DNA of 64,000 bases from Streptomyces sp. SCSIO 30461 (GCF_037023745.1 NZ_CP146101.1:6092001-6156000), one strand, 5' to 3'; positions 29,326 to 38,330 are shown, counted from the stretch's first letter. The notes: generated from the sequence alone by a model not told the origin. Made by a program: numbers and translations.

Positions 29326-31013
29326 ACCGCCCACCACACCGTGCTGTCCGCGGGCAGGCGGACCGTCCCGTCACCGAACCAGGGGGTGGCCGACGACAGC
29401 AGCGCCGTTCCCGGTACGGGCAGTTCCACGTCGGCGTCGGTGGTGTTGGTGGTGCAGAGGAAGCCGTCTCGGGCCAGGACGAGTACGCCTTCGGGCGCGT
29501 CCAGCCAGGTCACCGCGTCACCCGCGCCGAGGCCTGGGTGCTCGCGGCGGACGGCGAGTGCCGCCCGGTACAGCTCGAGTGTCGAACCGGGCACACCGGT
29601 CTGCGCCTCCACGCTCAGCTCACCCCACGAGTCCGGCTGCGGAAGCCAGCTGCCGCCGCTGCCGAAACCGTACGACGAACCCGAGCGTGTCCACGGGATC
29701 GGCACACGGCAGCCGTCGCGGAACCCGTCCTGGCCCTCGGCGCGGAAGAACGACGGGTCCTGGCGCACCTCGTCGGGCAGGTCGGTGACATCGGGCAGGC
29801 CGAGCTCCTCACCCTGGTAGATGTACGCGGATCCGGGCAGCGCCAGCATCAGCAGCGTCGCCGCGCGCGCCCGCCGCAGCCCGAGTCCGCGGTCGCCCTG
29901 CTCACGCAGCTGGGTACCGAGGCCGGGCGGGTTGGCGAAGCGGGTCGCGTGCCGGGAGACATCGTGGTTGGACAGCACCCAGGTGGTCGGGGCGCCGACC
30001 GGGCGCATCGCGGCGAGTGAGCCGTCGATGACCTCGCGCAGCTCCTTCACGTCCCAGTTGGCGGTGAGGTACTGGAAGTTGAAGGCCTGGTGCATCTCGT
30101 CGGGGCGTACATAGAGCGCGGTGCGCTCCACGGTCGGGGTCCATGCCTCGGCGACGAGGACACGCTCGCCCTCGTACTCGTCCAGGATCCGCCGCCAGGA
30201 ACGGTAGATCTCATGTACTCCGTCCTGGTCGAAGAACGGCATGACGTCGCTGCCGAGCAGCTTCAGCTGGTCGCTGCCGCCGACGTCGGGCAGTCCGGGT
30301 GCCTTCACCAGACCGTGGGCGACGTCGACACGGAAGCCGTCGGCGCCCAGGTCGAGCCAGAAGCGCAGGATCGAGCGGAACTCGTCCTGGACGGCGGGGT
30401 GCTCCCAGTTGAGGTCGGGCTGCTCGGGCGCGAAGAGATGCAGATACCACTCTCCGCCGGCCTCCGGCTGGGAGGCGCCCCCATTGCCGTCCGGCGCCTC
30501 GACCCTGGTCCAGGCCGGCCCGCCGAAGACGGACTCCCAGTCGTTGGGCGGCAGCTCGCCGTGCTCGCCCTTGCCGGGACGGAAGTGGAAGCGCTCGCGC
30601 AGCCGGGAGCCGGGGCCCTCGCGCAGGGCCTGCCGGAACCAGTCGTGCTGGTCCGAGCAGTGGTTGGGCACGAGGTCCACGATGACGCGCAGATCGAGCG
30701 CGTGTGCGGCGCGGATCAGCGCGTCGGCGTCGTGGAGGTTGCCGAACGCCGGGTCGATGGCGCGGTAGTCGGCGACGTCGTAGCCGGCGTCGGCCTGCGG
30801 AGAGGCGTAGAACGGGCTGAGCCAGACCGCGTCGACGCCGAGTTCCCTGAGATACGGGAGCCGGTCGCGTATGCCGGCGAGATCGCCCATGCCGTCGCCG
30901 TTCCCGTCGGCGAAGCTGCGCGGATAGACCTGGTAGATCACCGCGTCCCGCCACCAGCCGGTGTGCGTGCCACTGGTCGGATGGTGGGCGGGGGCGGCGA
31001 GGTGCTGGGTCAT
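29322..31013 (-). CDS. aglA: intracellular GH13 alpha-glucosidase, copy 1
   Basis: A 563-residue cytoplasmic oligo-1,6-/alpha-glucosidase-type GH13 enzyme without a signal peptide. Marks are WWRDAVIYQVYPRSFADGNG, VDLVPNHCSDQHDWF, the nucleophile Asp230 in GADGFRVDVAHG, the acid Glu in VLVAEAWTP, and SNHDVSRHATRFA. It should cut imported maltose and maltodextrins to glucose. It lies 72 bases after malG and is coupled to the following lacI gene by a 4-nt overlap, so malEFG-agl-lacI reads as one operon. The C-terminal third and a central 198-bp tract are almost identical in DNA to the second glucosidase gene, while other parts differ. Confidence 0.93.
   Translation of the reverse strand: MTQHLAAPAHHPTSGTHTGWWRDAVIYQVYPRSFADGNGDGMGDLAGIRDRLPYLRELGVDAVWLSPFYASPQADAGYDVADYRAIDPAFGNLHDADALIRAAHALDLRVIVDLVPNHCSDQHDWFRQALREGPGSRLRERFHFRPGKGEHGELPPNDWESVFGGPAWTRVEAPDGNGGASQPEAGGEWYLHLFAPEQPDLNWEHPAVQDEFRSILRFWLDLGADGFRVDVAHGLVKAPGLPDVGGSDQLKLLGSDVMPFFDQDGVHEIYRSWRRILDEYEGERVLVAEAWTPTVERTALYVRPDEMHQAFNFQYLTANWDVKELREVIDGSLAAMRPVGAPTTWVLSNHDVSRHATRFANPPGLGTQLREQGDRGLGLRRARAATLLMLALPGSAYIYQGEELGLPDVTDLPDEVRQDPSFFRAEGQDGFRDGCRVPIPWTRSGSSYGFGSGGSWLPQPDSWGELSVEAQTGVPGSTLELYRAALAVRREHPGLGAGDAVTWLDAPEGVLVLARDGFLCTTNTTDADVELPVPGTALLSSATPWFGDGTVRLPADSTVWWAV
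29346..29827 (-). repeat. 482-bp near-identical tract, inverted partner at the second glucosidase gene
   Basis: Aligned against 35790-36271 in reverse complement I find two mismatches by eye over 482 bases, ending sharply at both sides. It covers the C-terminal part of both glucosidase genes. The pattern fits recent gene conversion. Confidence 0.85.
30391..30588 (-). repeat. 198-bp near-identical tract shared by the two glucosidase genes
   Basis: Its inverted partner is 35068-35265, with one mismatch by eye. Flanking sequence diverges abruptly. The tract contains the fourth palindromic repeat. Confidence 0.85.
30452..30482. repeat. in-frame palindromic repeat in glucosidase copy 1
   Basis: GCCGGCCTCCGGCTGGGAGG with flanking CCCCC, related to the three elements in the pullulanase gene. 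It encodes GNGGASQPEAGGE at residues 176-188. Confidence 0.65.
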
Positions 31014-31085
31014 TTCGTCCCTGGGTGTGATCGGATGCGGAAGGTGTGGGGGGGGTTCCGGGAGAGCGGCGGGGATGTCGGGGGA

Positions 31086-31991
31086 TCAGCCCTTGACGGC
31101 GCCGGCCGACACACCGGTCACCAGATGCCGCTGCGCGATCAGGAACACGATCGCGGCGGGGATCGCGATGAGCACGGACGCCGCGGTCATCGGGCCCCAC
31201 TGGGCGCCGTACTGGTTCACGAACTTCTGGAGCCCGCCGGCCAGCGTCAGGTTCTCGTCGCCAACCATGAACGCGGAGGCGTAGGCCACCTCTCCCCAGG
31301 CGGTGATGAACGAGTAGAACGCAGTCACCGCGATCCCCGGCCTGGCCAGCGGCAGGATCAGCCGCCAGAACGTGCCGAACGGGGTGAGCCCGTCGACCTG
31401 GCCCGACTCGTCGATCTCGCGCGGGATGGTGTCGAAGAAGCCCTTCATCATCCAGGCACAGAACGGCACGGCGATGGTGAGGTACGTGATCACCAGACCG
31501 GCGGGTTCATTGAGCAGCCCCAGCCGGGACATGATGTTGTAGATCGGCACGATCAGCACCGCGACCGGGAACATCTGGGTGATCAGCAGGGTCCACATCA
31601 GCCCGCGCTTTCCGGGGAAGCGGAAGCGGCTGACGGCGTAGCCCGTGGTGGCGGCGACGAACACGCCGAGCACCGTGGTGAGACAGGCGACCAGCAGCGA
31701 GTTGACGAACCAGGTGAGGAACTCGGTGTCGGCGATCAGCTTGCCGTAGTTCTCGAACGTCGTCTCTTTGACGAAGTCGGTGGTGGACGCGTACTCGGCA
31801 GGCTTGAGCGAGGTCAGGAACACCCACAGCACCGGGAAGACCGCGACCACGGACGCGACGACCAGCGTCAGGTGCAGGGCGAGCGAGGCGAGCGGCGAGC
31901 GCCGGCCGCGCACCGGACGCTTCGCCCGTCGGGTCGGGGCGGCGGTCCGTGACGTGCCCGGCCGGACCGGAGCGTCGGTCGTCGTGGTCAC
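31086..31991 (-). CDS. malG: maltose/maltodextrin ABC importer permease
   Basis: A 301-residue inner membrane subunit with six predicted TM segments. The first is LALHLTLVVASVVAVFPVLW after a basic cytoplasmic start. The EAA loop that docks the ATPase is ESGQVDGLTPFGTFWRLILP. The C-terminus (QRHLVTGVSAGAVKG) matches MalG proteins. Its ATG overlaps the malF stop by four bases. No ATPase gene is in the operon; streptomycetes use the shared MsiK ATPase encoded elsewhere, which is established for S. coelicolor and S. lividans and assumed here. Confidence 0.95.
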   Translation of the reverse strand: MTTTTDAPVRPGTSRTAAPTRRAKRPVRGRRSPLASLALHLTLVVASVVAVFPVLWVFLTSLKPAEYASTTDFVKETTFENYGKLIADTEFLTWFVNSLLVACLTTVLGVFVAATTGYAVSRFRFPGKRGLMWTLLITQMFPVAVLIVPIYNIMSRLGLLNEPAGLVITYLTIAVPFCAWMMKGFFDTIPREIDESGQVDGLTPFGTFWRLILPLARPGIAVTAFYSFITAWGEVAYASAFMVGDENLTLAGGLQKFVNQYGAQWGPMTAASVLIAIPAAIVFLIAQRHLVTGVSAGAVKG

Positions 31992-33007
31992 CAGGTTTCT
32001 CCCTGCTTGCGGAGGACTCGTTGGTAGACCGCGGCGAAGAGCGTCAGGAGGACGAGGATCAGCACGCCCCAGGTGGAGGACTGCGCGAAGTCGCGCGGGC
32101 TGATCTCGAACGAGAACTTGTACGCCTGGGTCACCAGGATCTGGGTGGCCTCACCGGGACCGCCCCGGGTCAGCAGGAAGATCACCGGGAACATGTTAAA
32201 GGTCCAGATGGTGCTCAGCAGGATCACCGTGGTGGACACCGAGCGGAGCCCCGGCATGGTGATGTGCCGGAAGCGCTGCCAGGCACTCGCACCGTCCATC
32301 TCTGCGGCCTCGTAGAGCTCGCCGGGAATGGACTGGAGCCCGCCGAGCAGGGCGACCATCATGAACGGAACGCCGAGCCAGACGTTGACGGCGATCACCG
32401 AGACCTTGGCCATCATGGGGTCGTTCAGCCAGGGCACGGCGTCGATGCCACCGCCGGCGAGGATCTTGTTGAGCAGGCCGTTGTCCTCGTTGTAGAGGAA
32501 GCGCCAGGCGAAGACGGAGACGAACCCGGGCACGGCCCAGGGCAGGATCAGCATCATCCGGTAGAACGACCGGCCGGCGATCCTGCGGTTCAGGATGTTG
32601 GCGAGGGCGAGGCCGAGGCCGAAGGTGACGGCCACGCAGGAGACCGTCCACACCAGCGTCCACCCGAGGGTGCCGAGGAACTGGTCACCGGTGAGCGCGT
32701 CGGCGTAGTTGTCCAGACCGACGAACTCGTAGGTGGCCGGAAGGTGGTTGACACCGATGGACCGCTCGACGTTCCGCTCGTTGGCGTCGGTCAGCGACAG
32801 ATAGGCGCCGCGGACGAGCGGATAGCCGATGATCACCCCGATCACGATCACCACCGGGGCGACCATGGTCCAGGCATACCAGTGGGTGGAGAGGGCGCGG
32901 CGGAGCCTGCCGGGCGGGGGCGCCGCTGACGAGTCGCGGCGACGGCCGCGGGCCCTGCCGGGCTCCGCGGCCTTCGCCACCGACTGGCCGCTGGTGTGGA
33001 CAGCCAT
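31988..33007 (-). CDS. malF: maltose/maltodextrin ABC importer permease
   Basis: A 339-residue permease subunit. A long basic cytoplasmic N-terminus (PGRARGRRRDSSAAPPPGRL) precedes TM1 (WYAWTMVAPVVIVIGVIIGY). Further segments include TLVWTVSCVAVTFGLGLALA. The EAA loop EAAEMDGASAWQRFRHITMP is intact. It lacks the large periplasmic domain of enterobacterial MalF, as usual in Gram-positives. It lies 16 bases after malE and overlaps malG by four bases, so the three are cotranscribed. It forms the heterodimeric channel with MalG. Confidence 0.95.
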   Translation of the reverse strand: MAVHTSGQSVAKAAEPGRARGRRRDSSAAPPPGRLRRALSTHWYAWTMVAPVVIVIGVIIGYPLVRGAYLSLTDANERNVERSIGVNHLPATYEFVGLDNYADALTGDQFLGTLGWTLVWTVSCVAVTFGLGLALANILNRRIAGRSFYRMMLILPWAVPGFVSVFAWRFLYNEDNGLLNKILAGGGIDAVPWLNDPMMAKVSVIAVNVWLGVPFMMVALLGGLQSIPGELYEAAEMDGASAWQRFRHITMPGLRSVSTTVILLSTIWTFNMFPVIFLLTRGGPGEATQILVTQAYKFSFEISPRDFAQSSTWGVLILVLLTLFAAVYQRVLRKQGETW

Positions 33008-33023
33008 CAGTCGGTCTCTTCCC

Positions 33024-34298
33024 TTACTTCCAGTCCTTGAGGAGCTTGCGGTAGGCGTGGCCCGCCGTCGAGGCTCCCTTCTCCGGGGTGGTCTGGCCGG
33101 TGAGGACCTTGGTGTACTCGGTCACCAGCGGGGCGAAGAGGCTGCCGCCCTCGGGGATCCAGGGGCGCTCGACGGCCTTGTCGACGGCCGGCTTGAAGAA
33201 GCCGATGATCTCGTTGGCCGCGACCTTCGGCTTGCTGTAGACGGACTGACGGGTCGGGAGCAGGCTGAGCTCCTCGGCGACCTGGGTCTGGGCCTCGGCG
33301 GAGGTCATGTACTCGACGAAGGCGTAGGAGGCCTCGAGGTTCTTGGACCCCGCGTAGACGGCGAGGTTGTGGCCGCCCTGCGGGGCGCCCTGGCCGGCGG
33401 AACCGGCCGGGACCGGGGCGATACCGAGGTTGGCCTTGTCCTTGAACTCCTTGCCGGCGTAGGTGTCGGCGACGGCCCAGGGGCCGTTGATCATCATGGC
33501 GACCTTGCCGTCCTTGAAGGCCGACTGCATGTTGTTCCAGCCGTCGGTGGCGTCGGTCTTGGCGGCACCGGAGTCGACCAGGTCCTTGACGACCTTCATG
33601 GCCTTGACGCCGGCCGGGTCGTCCACCGTGATCTGCTTCTTCTCGGCGTCGACCAGGTCGCCGCCCTCCCCGTAGAGGAAGGACAGGAACCAGTAGGCGT
33701 CGTCGCCACGCAGGTACAGGGCCGTCTTGCCGGTCTTGTCCTTGATGGTCTTCGCGGCGGTCTTCAGCTCGGCGATGGTGGTGGGAGCCTTGACACCGGC
33801 GTCCTTGAAGATCTTCTTGTTGTAGAAGATGCCCATGGTGTCGATGACCTGCGGGACGGCGTAGGTCTTGTCGTTGTACCTCGTGGAGGCCGCGGCCTGC
33901 TTCAGGAAGTCCGACTCGTCCTTGAGGGCCGCGGTGCCGTCGAGCGGGGCGAGGTAGCCCAGGTCGGCGAACTCGGGGGTCCAGGCGACCTCGGAGCGGA
34001 TGACGTCAGGGGCGCCGGAGCCGGACTGGGCGGCGTTCTTGAACTTGTTCTGCGCCTCGCCGAAGGGCACGTTCACATACTTGATCTTGACGTCGGGGTG
34101 CTTCTTGGCGAAACCGTCGGCCAGCTTCTTGAAGACCTTGTCCTCACTGCCGACGTTGGACGTGTCCCACCAGGTGACCGTGCCCGACAGCTTGCCGCCC
34201 GAGCTGTTCTTCGCACCCTCACTGCCGTCGCCGCCGCACGCGGTCGCAGAGAGCGCCAGGCTCGCGACCAGAGCGGTGGCCGCTATGCCACGTCGCAT
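33024..34298 (-). CDS. malE: maltose/maltodextrin-binding lipoprotein
   Basis: A 424-residue extracellular solute-binding protein. The signal ends in the lipobox LSATAC with Cys21 as lipid anchor. The mature part has the SBP family 1 pattern (GTVTWWDTSNVGSEDKVFKK, PDVIRSEVAWTPEFADLGYL, KVAMMINGPWAVADTY, ASYAFVEYMTSAEAQ). GGAG lies a few bases upstream of the ATG. It is the first gene of malEFG-agl-lacI and delivers maltodextrins from the secreted amylases to MalFG. The 353-bp divergent region upstream carries TTGC/GCAA elements that should be the MalR operators. Confidence 0.96.
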   Translation of the reverse strand: MRRGIAATALVASLALSATACGGDGSEGAKNSSGGKLSGTVTWWDTSNVGSEDKVFKKLADGFAKKHPDVKIKYVNVPFGEAQNKFKNAAQSGSGAPDVIRSEVAWTPEFADLGYLAPLDGTAALKDESDFLKQAAASTRYNDKTYAVPQVIDTMGIFYNKKIFKDAGVKAPTTIAELKTAAKTIKDKTGKTALYLRGDDAYWFLSFLYGEGGDLVDAEKKQITVDDPAGVKAMKVVKDLVDSGAAKTDATDGWNNMQSAFKDGKVAMMINGPWAVADTYAGKEFKDKANLGIAPVPAGSAGQGAPQGGHNLAVYAGSKNLEASYAFVEYMTSAEAQTQVAEELSLLPTRQSVYSKPKVAANEIIGFFKPAVDKAVERPWIPEGGSLFAPLVTEYTKVLTGQTTPEKGASTAGHAYRKLLKDWK

Positions 34299-34651
34299 GT
34301 GAACTCCTTCGATGGGGCCGCACCATCACGGCGCCGATTCGTGGAGGAACGTAACAAGGTTGAAAGAAGACCGAAAGAGTTTGCGAGAGATTTCCGCAAG
34401 ACGCGGGGATCGTTACATCCACGTGTCCCCAAGATTGCCGTCCGGGAGCTTGTCCGGCTGCCGATTCGCACGCTCCGGCCTCGCCCGATCGCAGTCCGTA
34501 CCGCCTGACACCCGCTCCGCCGGCATCAGCAAGTGCTTCCGCAAGAGATTGCAGCACTGTTACCTTCAAGAGGGGTCGACGTCGAACCGTTCATCCCGGT
34601 TTACGCGTCCGCAGGCATCGGCAGCACCCGAAAGATCCGAAGGGACCGTCC
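34299..34651. promoter_or_regulatory. divergent control region malE / second glucosidase gene
   Basis: No coding frame is convincing. Two related elements are visible: the imperfect palindrome TTGCGAGAGATTTCCGCAAG at 34381-34400, on the malE side, and GCAAGTGCTTCCGCAAGAG plus ATTGCAGCAC at 34529-34556, on the glucosidase side. Both share CTTGCGGAA on the minus strand and resemble the amylase-gene operator. The part next to malE is also AT-richer than its surroundings. I infer that one or both LacI proteins repress both directions here in the absence of maltodextrins. Confidence 0.6.
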
Positions 34652-36295
34652 ATGACCCAGGAGCTCAGCACGGCCGCCCCGGCACACCTTCCCCGGCAGC
34701 GGGGCGACTGGTGGCGCGACGCCGTGATCTACCAGGTGTACGTACGCTCCTTCGCCGACAGCGACGGCGACGGCATCGGCGATCTGCGGGGCATCAGGGA
34801 GCGGCTCCCCCATCTCGCCGGGCTGGGTGTGGACGCGGTCTGGATCACGCCCTTCTACGCCTCCCCCCAAGCGGACGGCGGCTACGACGTCTCGGACTAC
34901 CGAGCGGTCGACCCCCTCTTCGGTGAGTTGTCCGACGCGGACGACCTGGTCCGCGAGGCGCACCGGCTCGGGCTGCGGGTGATCGTCGACATCGTGCCCA
35001 ACCACACATCGGACCGGCACCCCTGGTTCCGCGCGGCGCTCGCGGGCGGACCCGAGCGGGCGTACTACCACTTCCGTCCCGGCAAGGGCGAGCACGGCGA
35101 GCTGCCGCCCAACGACTGGGAGTCCGTCTTCGGCGGGGCGGCCTGGACCAGGGTCGAGGCGCCGGACGGCAATGGGGGCGCCTCCCAGCCGGAGGCCGGC
35201 GGAGAGTGGTATCTGCATCTCTTCGCGCCCGAGCAGCCCGACCTCAACTGGGAGCACCCCGCCGTGCACGAGGAGCTCGCCTCGGTGCTGCGCTTCTGGC
35301 TGGACCTTGGGGTCGACGGCTTCCGTATCGATGTGGCCCACGGAATGGTCAAGGCGGACGGGATGCCCGACATCGGTCTGCGCGAGCAGGCCAAGATGAT
35401 CGGCGCGCAGGTGCTGCCGTTCTTCGACCAGGACGGTGTGCACGAGATCCACCGCACCTGGCGGCGGCTGCTGGACGGGTACGAGGGCGAGCGCATCGGG
35501 GTCGCCGAGGCATGGGCCCCGACGTCGGAGCGGCTGGCCCTGTACGTACGTCCGGACGAGATGCACCAGGCGTTCAACTTCCAGTTCCTGCGCTGCCCCT
35601 GGGACCCGGAGCGGATGCGGGAGATCATCGACGCCTCGCTCGCGGCCACCACGTCGGTCGGCGCCCCGACCACCTGGGTGCTGTCCAACCACGATGTGGT
35701 GCGGCACCCGACGCGCTACGGCGACGGAACCACCGGACTGCGGCGGGCCCGGGCCGCTGCGCTGCTGATGCTGGCGCTGCCCGGGTCGACGTACATCTAC
35801 CAGGGTGAGGAGCTCGGCCTGCCCGAGGTCACCGACCTGCCCGACGAGGTGCGCCAGGACCCGTCGTTCTTCCGCGCCGAGGGCCAGGACGGGTTCCGCG
35901 ACGGCTGCCGTGTGCCGATCCCGTGGACACGCTCGGGTTCGTCGTACGGTTTCGGCAGCGGCGGCAGCTGGCTTCCGCAGCCGGACTCGTGGGGTGAGCT
36001 GAGCGTGGAGGCGCAGACCGGTGTGCCCGGTTCGACACTCGAGCTGTACCGGGCGGCACTCGCCGTCCGCCGCGAGCACCCAGGCCTCGGCGCGGGTGAC
36101 GCGGTGACCTGGCTGGACGCGCCCGAAGGCGTACTCGTCCTGGCCCGAGACGGCTTCCTCTGCACCACCAACACCACCGACGCCGACGTGGAACTGCCCG
36201 TACCAGGAACGGCGCTGCTGTCGTCGGCCACCCCCTGGTTCGGTGACGGGACGGTCCGCCTGCCCGCGGACTCCAGCACTTGGTGGGCAATCTGA
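34652..36295 (+). CDS. intracellular GH13 alpha-glucosidase, copy 2
   Basis: A 547-residue paralogue of the first glucosidase, with no signal peptide. WWRDAVIYQVYVRSFADSDG, VDIVPNHTSDRHPWF, Asp227 in [14 protein letters not shown], the acid Glu in IGVAEAWAP and SNHDVVRHPTRYG give a complete GH13 active site. It is 16 residues shorter than copy 1, mainly at two loops. It starts the plus-strand unit with malR 25 bases behind, and diverges from malE. The 3' third is nearly identical to copy 1, whereas the N-terminal half is clearly diverged, so the substrate loops may differ between the two enzymes. Confidence 0.92.
   Translation: MTQELSTAAPAHLPRQRGDWWRDAVIYQVYVRSFADSDGDGIGDLRGIRERLPHLAGLGVDAVWITPFYASPQADGGYDVSDYRAVDPLFGELSDADDLVREAHRLGLRVIVDIVPNHTSDRHPWFRAALAGGPERAYYHFRPGKGEHGELPPNDWESVFGGAAWTRVEAPDGNGGASQPEAGGEWYLHLFAPEQPDLNWEHPAVHEELASVLRFWLDLGVDGFRIDVAHGMVKADGMPDIGLREQAKMIGAQVLPFFDQDGVHEIHRTWRRLLDGYEGERIGVAEAWAPTSERLALYVRPDEMHQAFNFQFLRCPWDPERMREIIDASLAATTSVGAPTTWVLSNHDVVRHPTRYGDGTTGLRRARAAALLMLALPGSTYIYQGEELGLPEVTDLPDEVRQDPSFFRAEGQDGFRDGCRVPIPWTRSGSSYGFGSGGSWLPQPDSWGELSVEAQTGVPGSTLELYRAALAVRREHPGLGAGDAVTWLDAPEGVLVLARDGFLCTTNTTDADVELPVPGTALLSSATPWFGDGTVRLPADSSTWWAI
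35174..35204. repeat. in-frame palindromic repeat in glucosidase copy 2
   Basis: Exact counterpart of the element in copy 1, inside the converted tract, encoding GNGGASQPEAGGE. Confidence 0.65.
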
Positions 36296-36320
36296 GATGC
36301 GACCGGTACAGTCCAATGCC

Positions 36321-37355
36321 ATGACCGCACGGCTCGCCGACATCGCAGCCCAGGCGGGGGTCAGCGAGGCCACGGTCAGCCGAGTGCTCAACGGCAAACC
36401 GGGCGTGGCCGCGGCCACCCGCGAATCGGTGCTCGCCGCACTCGATGTGCTCGGCTACGAGCGCCCCGTAAGGCTGCGCAGGCGCAGCGCCGGGCTCGTC
36501 GGGCTGATCACCCCCGAGTTGGAGAACCCGATATTCCCGGCCCTGGCCCAGGTCATCGGACAGGCACTGACCCGCCAGGGCTACACGCCCGTGCTGGCCA
36601 CCCAGACTCCCGGCGGTTCCACCGAGGACGAACTCACCGAAATGCTGGTGGACCGGGGCGTCTCCGGCATCATCTTCGTCTCCGGGCTGCACGCCGACAC
36701 CAGTGCCGATATGTCCCGCTATGAGAAACTTCGCGCCCAGGGCGTGGCGTTCGTCCTCGTGGACGGCTTCGCCCCCGGGGTGCGCGCCCCGTTCATCTCC
36801 CCCGACGACCGAGCGGCGATGCGGCTGGCGGTGACCCATCTCGTCGCGCTCGGACACACCCGGATCGGTCTTGCACTCGGGCCCAAGCGGTTCGTCCCGG
36901 TGCTGCGCAAGATAGAGGGGTTCACCAAGGCGGTCCGCGAGCAACTGGGACTACCCGACGAGCAGATCGAGACCGAGCTGATCCAGCACTCCCTCTACAC
37001 CCTGGAGGGCGGCCAGGCAGCGGCCTCCGCGCTCATGGACCGGGGCTGCACCGCGGTGGTCTGCGCAAGCGACATGATGGCGCTCGGCGCTATCCGGGCG
37101 GCGCGGCAGCGCGGGCTCGAAGTACCCCGCGACATTTCGGTGGTCGGCTTCGACGACTCCCCGCTGATCGCCTTCACCGACCCCCCGCTGACCACGATCC
37201 GCAAGCCCGTCCCCGCCATGGGCCAAGCGGCTGTGCGCACCCTGCTGGAGGAGATCGGCGGGACCCCGGCGCCGCACAGCGAGTTCGTCTTCATGCCCGA
37301 GCTTGTGGTGCGGGGATCGACCGCGTCCGGACCCGGAAGTACCCCTGCCGCCTGA
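36321..37355 (+). CDS. malR: LacI-family maltose regulator
   Basis: A 344-residue repressor. It starts MTARLADIAAQAGVSEATVS, matching the start of Streptomyces MalR as I remember it. An upstream in-frame ATG eight codons earlier is less likely. The recognition region is followed by KPGVAAATRESVLAALDVLG, the YERPVRLR hinge, and a sugar-binding domain (GLVGLITPELENPIFPALAQ; CASDMMALGAIRAARQRG; VGFDDSPLIAFTDPPLTTIR). It should repress malEFG, the amylase genes and perhaps its own unit, and release DNA on binding maltodextrin-derived inducer. Its DNA-binding helix differs from the paralogue at only a few positions. Confidence 0.92.
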   Translation: MTARLADIAAQAGVSEATVSRVLNGKPGVAAATRESVLAALDVLGYERPVRLRRRSAGLVGLITPELENPIFPALAQVIGQALTRQGYTPVLATQTPGGSTEDELTEMLVDRGVSGIIFVSGLHADTSADMSRYEKLRAQGVAFVLVDGFAPGVRAPFISPDDRAAMRLAVTHLVALGHTRIGLALGPKRFVPVLRKIEGFTKAVREQLGLPDEQIETELIQHSLYTLEGGQAAASALMDRGCTAVVCASDMMALGAIRAARQRGLEVPRDISVVGFDDSPLIAFTDPPLTTIRKPVPAMGQAAVRTLLEEIGGTPAPHSEFVFMPELVVRGSTASGPGSTPAA

Positions 37356-37406
37356 GATTGGGGCGATGATCGAAGCCCGCGCGGCCATCTGGCAGACTCT
37401 CCCCCT

Positions 37407-38330
37407 ATGGGTGAAGCGACCGTAAAACCTCTGGAAGCCCGGGCGGCCACCTCGTCACCCATGGTGACCGCGGAATCTCCGGCTCCGGAAAGTGATCACA
37501 AGCCTGCCCGCGGGCCCGGTCGCGGGCGCGGGCGCTGGCGGCGCCTGCGGACGCCGCAGCGGCCCAAGATCTGGTTCGAGATCCTGCTCATCGCGGTCAG
37601 CTACTGGATCTACTCCCTCATCCGCAACGCGGTGCCCGAGCAGAAGGCACAGGCCATGCGGAACGCCGACTGGATCTGGGAAGTCGAGAAGACCCTCGGC
37701 ATAGCGGTCGAGCAGACGATCAACCATGCCGCGAACTCGGTGACTTGGCTGATCGTGAGCATGAACTACTACTACGCGACCCTGCACTTCCTGGTCACCA
37801 TCGGTGTGCTCGTCTGGCTCTACCGATGGCACCCCGGCCGCTACGCCGCCGCCCGTCTGGTGCTCTTCGCGACCACGGGCGTGGCGCTCGTGGGGTACTA
37901 CCTCTATCCCCTGGCCCCGCCCCGGTTGATGACCGGCCAGGACTTCATCGACACGGTGCTGGTGCACCACACCTGGGGCTCGATGGCCTCCGGGAACCTG
38001 AAGCACATGTCCAACCAGTACGCCGCCATGCCGTCGATGCACATCGGCTGGTCGCTGTGGAGCGGACTGATCATCTTCGCGCTGGCATCGGCGCCTTGGG
38101 CGCGGACCCTGGGCCTGCTGTACCCGACGCTCACCCTTGTCGTGATCGTCGCCACCGCCAACCACTTCTGGCTCGACGCGGTCGGCGGCATGCTCTGCCT
38201 GGCCTTCGGCTACGGCGTGAGCCACGCCTGGCACGGCGCCCTGCCGCATCGGCTGCCGAAGCTGGTCGCGCCGCTCGCACGCCCGGACACGCTGAAGCCA
38301 GTCGTCCCACAGCCCGCCACGCGGAGCTGA
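37407..38330 (+). CDS. PAP2_3-type membrane phosphatase/transferase
   Basis: A 307-residue membrane protein with about six TM segments after a basic, disordered N-terminus of about 50 residues. The catalytic phosphatase signature is seen as PSMHIGWSLW and, further on, ATANHFWLDAVGG, giving the two His and the Asp of PAP2 enzymes. The overall form (WFEILLIAVSYWIYSLIRNA at TM1, NYYYATLHF) is that of the PF14378 group, related to inositol phosphorylceramide synthase (AUR1). It may transfer or hydrolyse a phospholipid head group at the membrane. It ends convergently with glnE across a hairpin. Confidence 0.85.
   Translation: MGEATVKPLEARAATSSPMVTAESPAPESDHKPARGPGRGRGRWRRLRTPQRPKIWFEILLIAVSYWIYSLIRNAVPEQKAQAMRNADWIWEVEKTLGIAVEQTINHAANSVTWLIVSMNYYYATLHFLVTIGVLVWLYRWHPGRYAAARLVLFATTGVALVGYYLYPLAPPRLMTGQDFIDTVLVHHTWGSMASGNLKHMSNQYAAMPSMHIGWSLWSGLIIFALASAPWARTLGLLYPTLTLVVIVATANHFWLDAVGGMLCLAFGYGVSHAWHGALPHRLPKLVAPLARPDTLKPVVPQPATRS

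Noticed and set aside
34301..34620. Possible small gene between malE and the second glucosidase gene
   Set aside because: Frames here lack start context and third-position GC bias; the region fits a divergent regulatory region.
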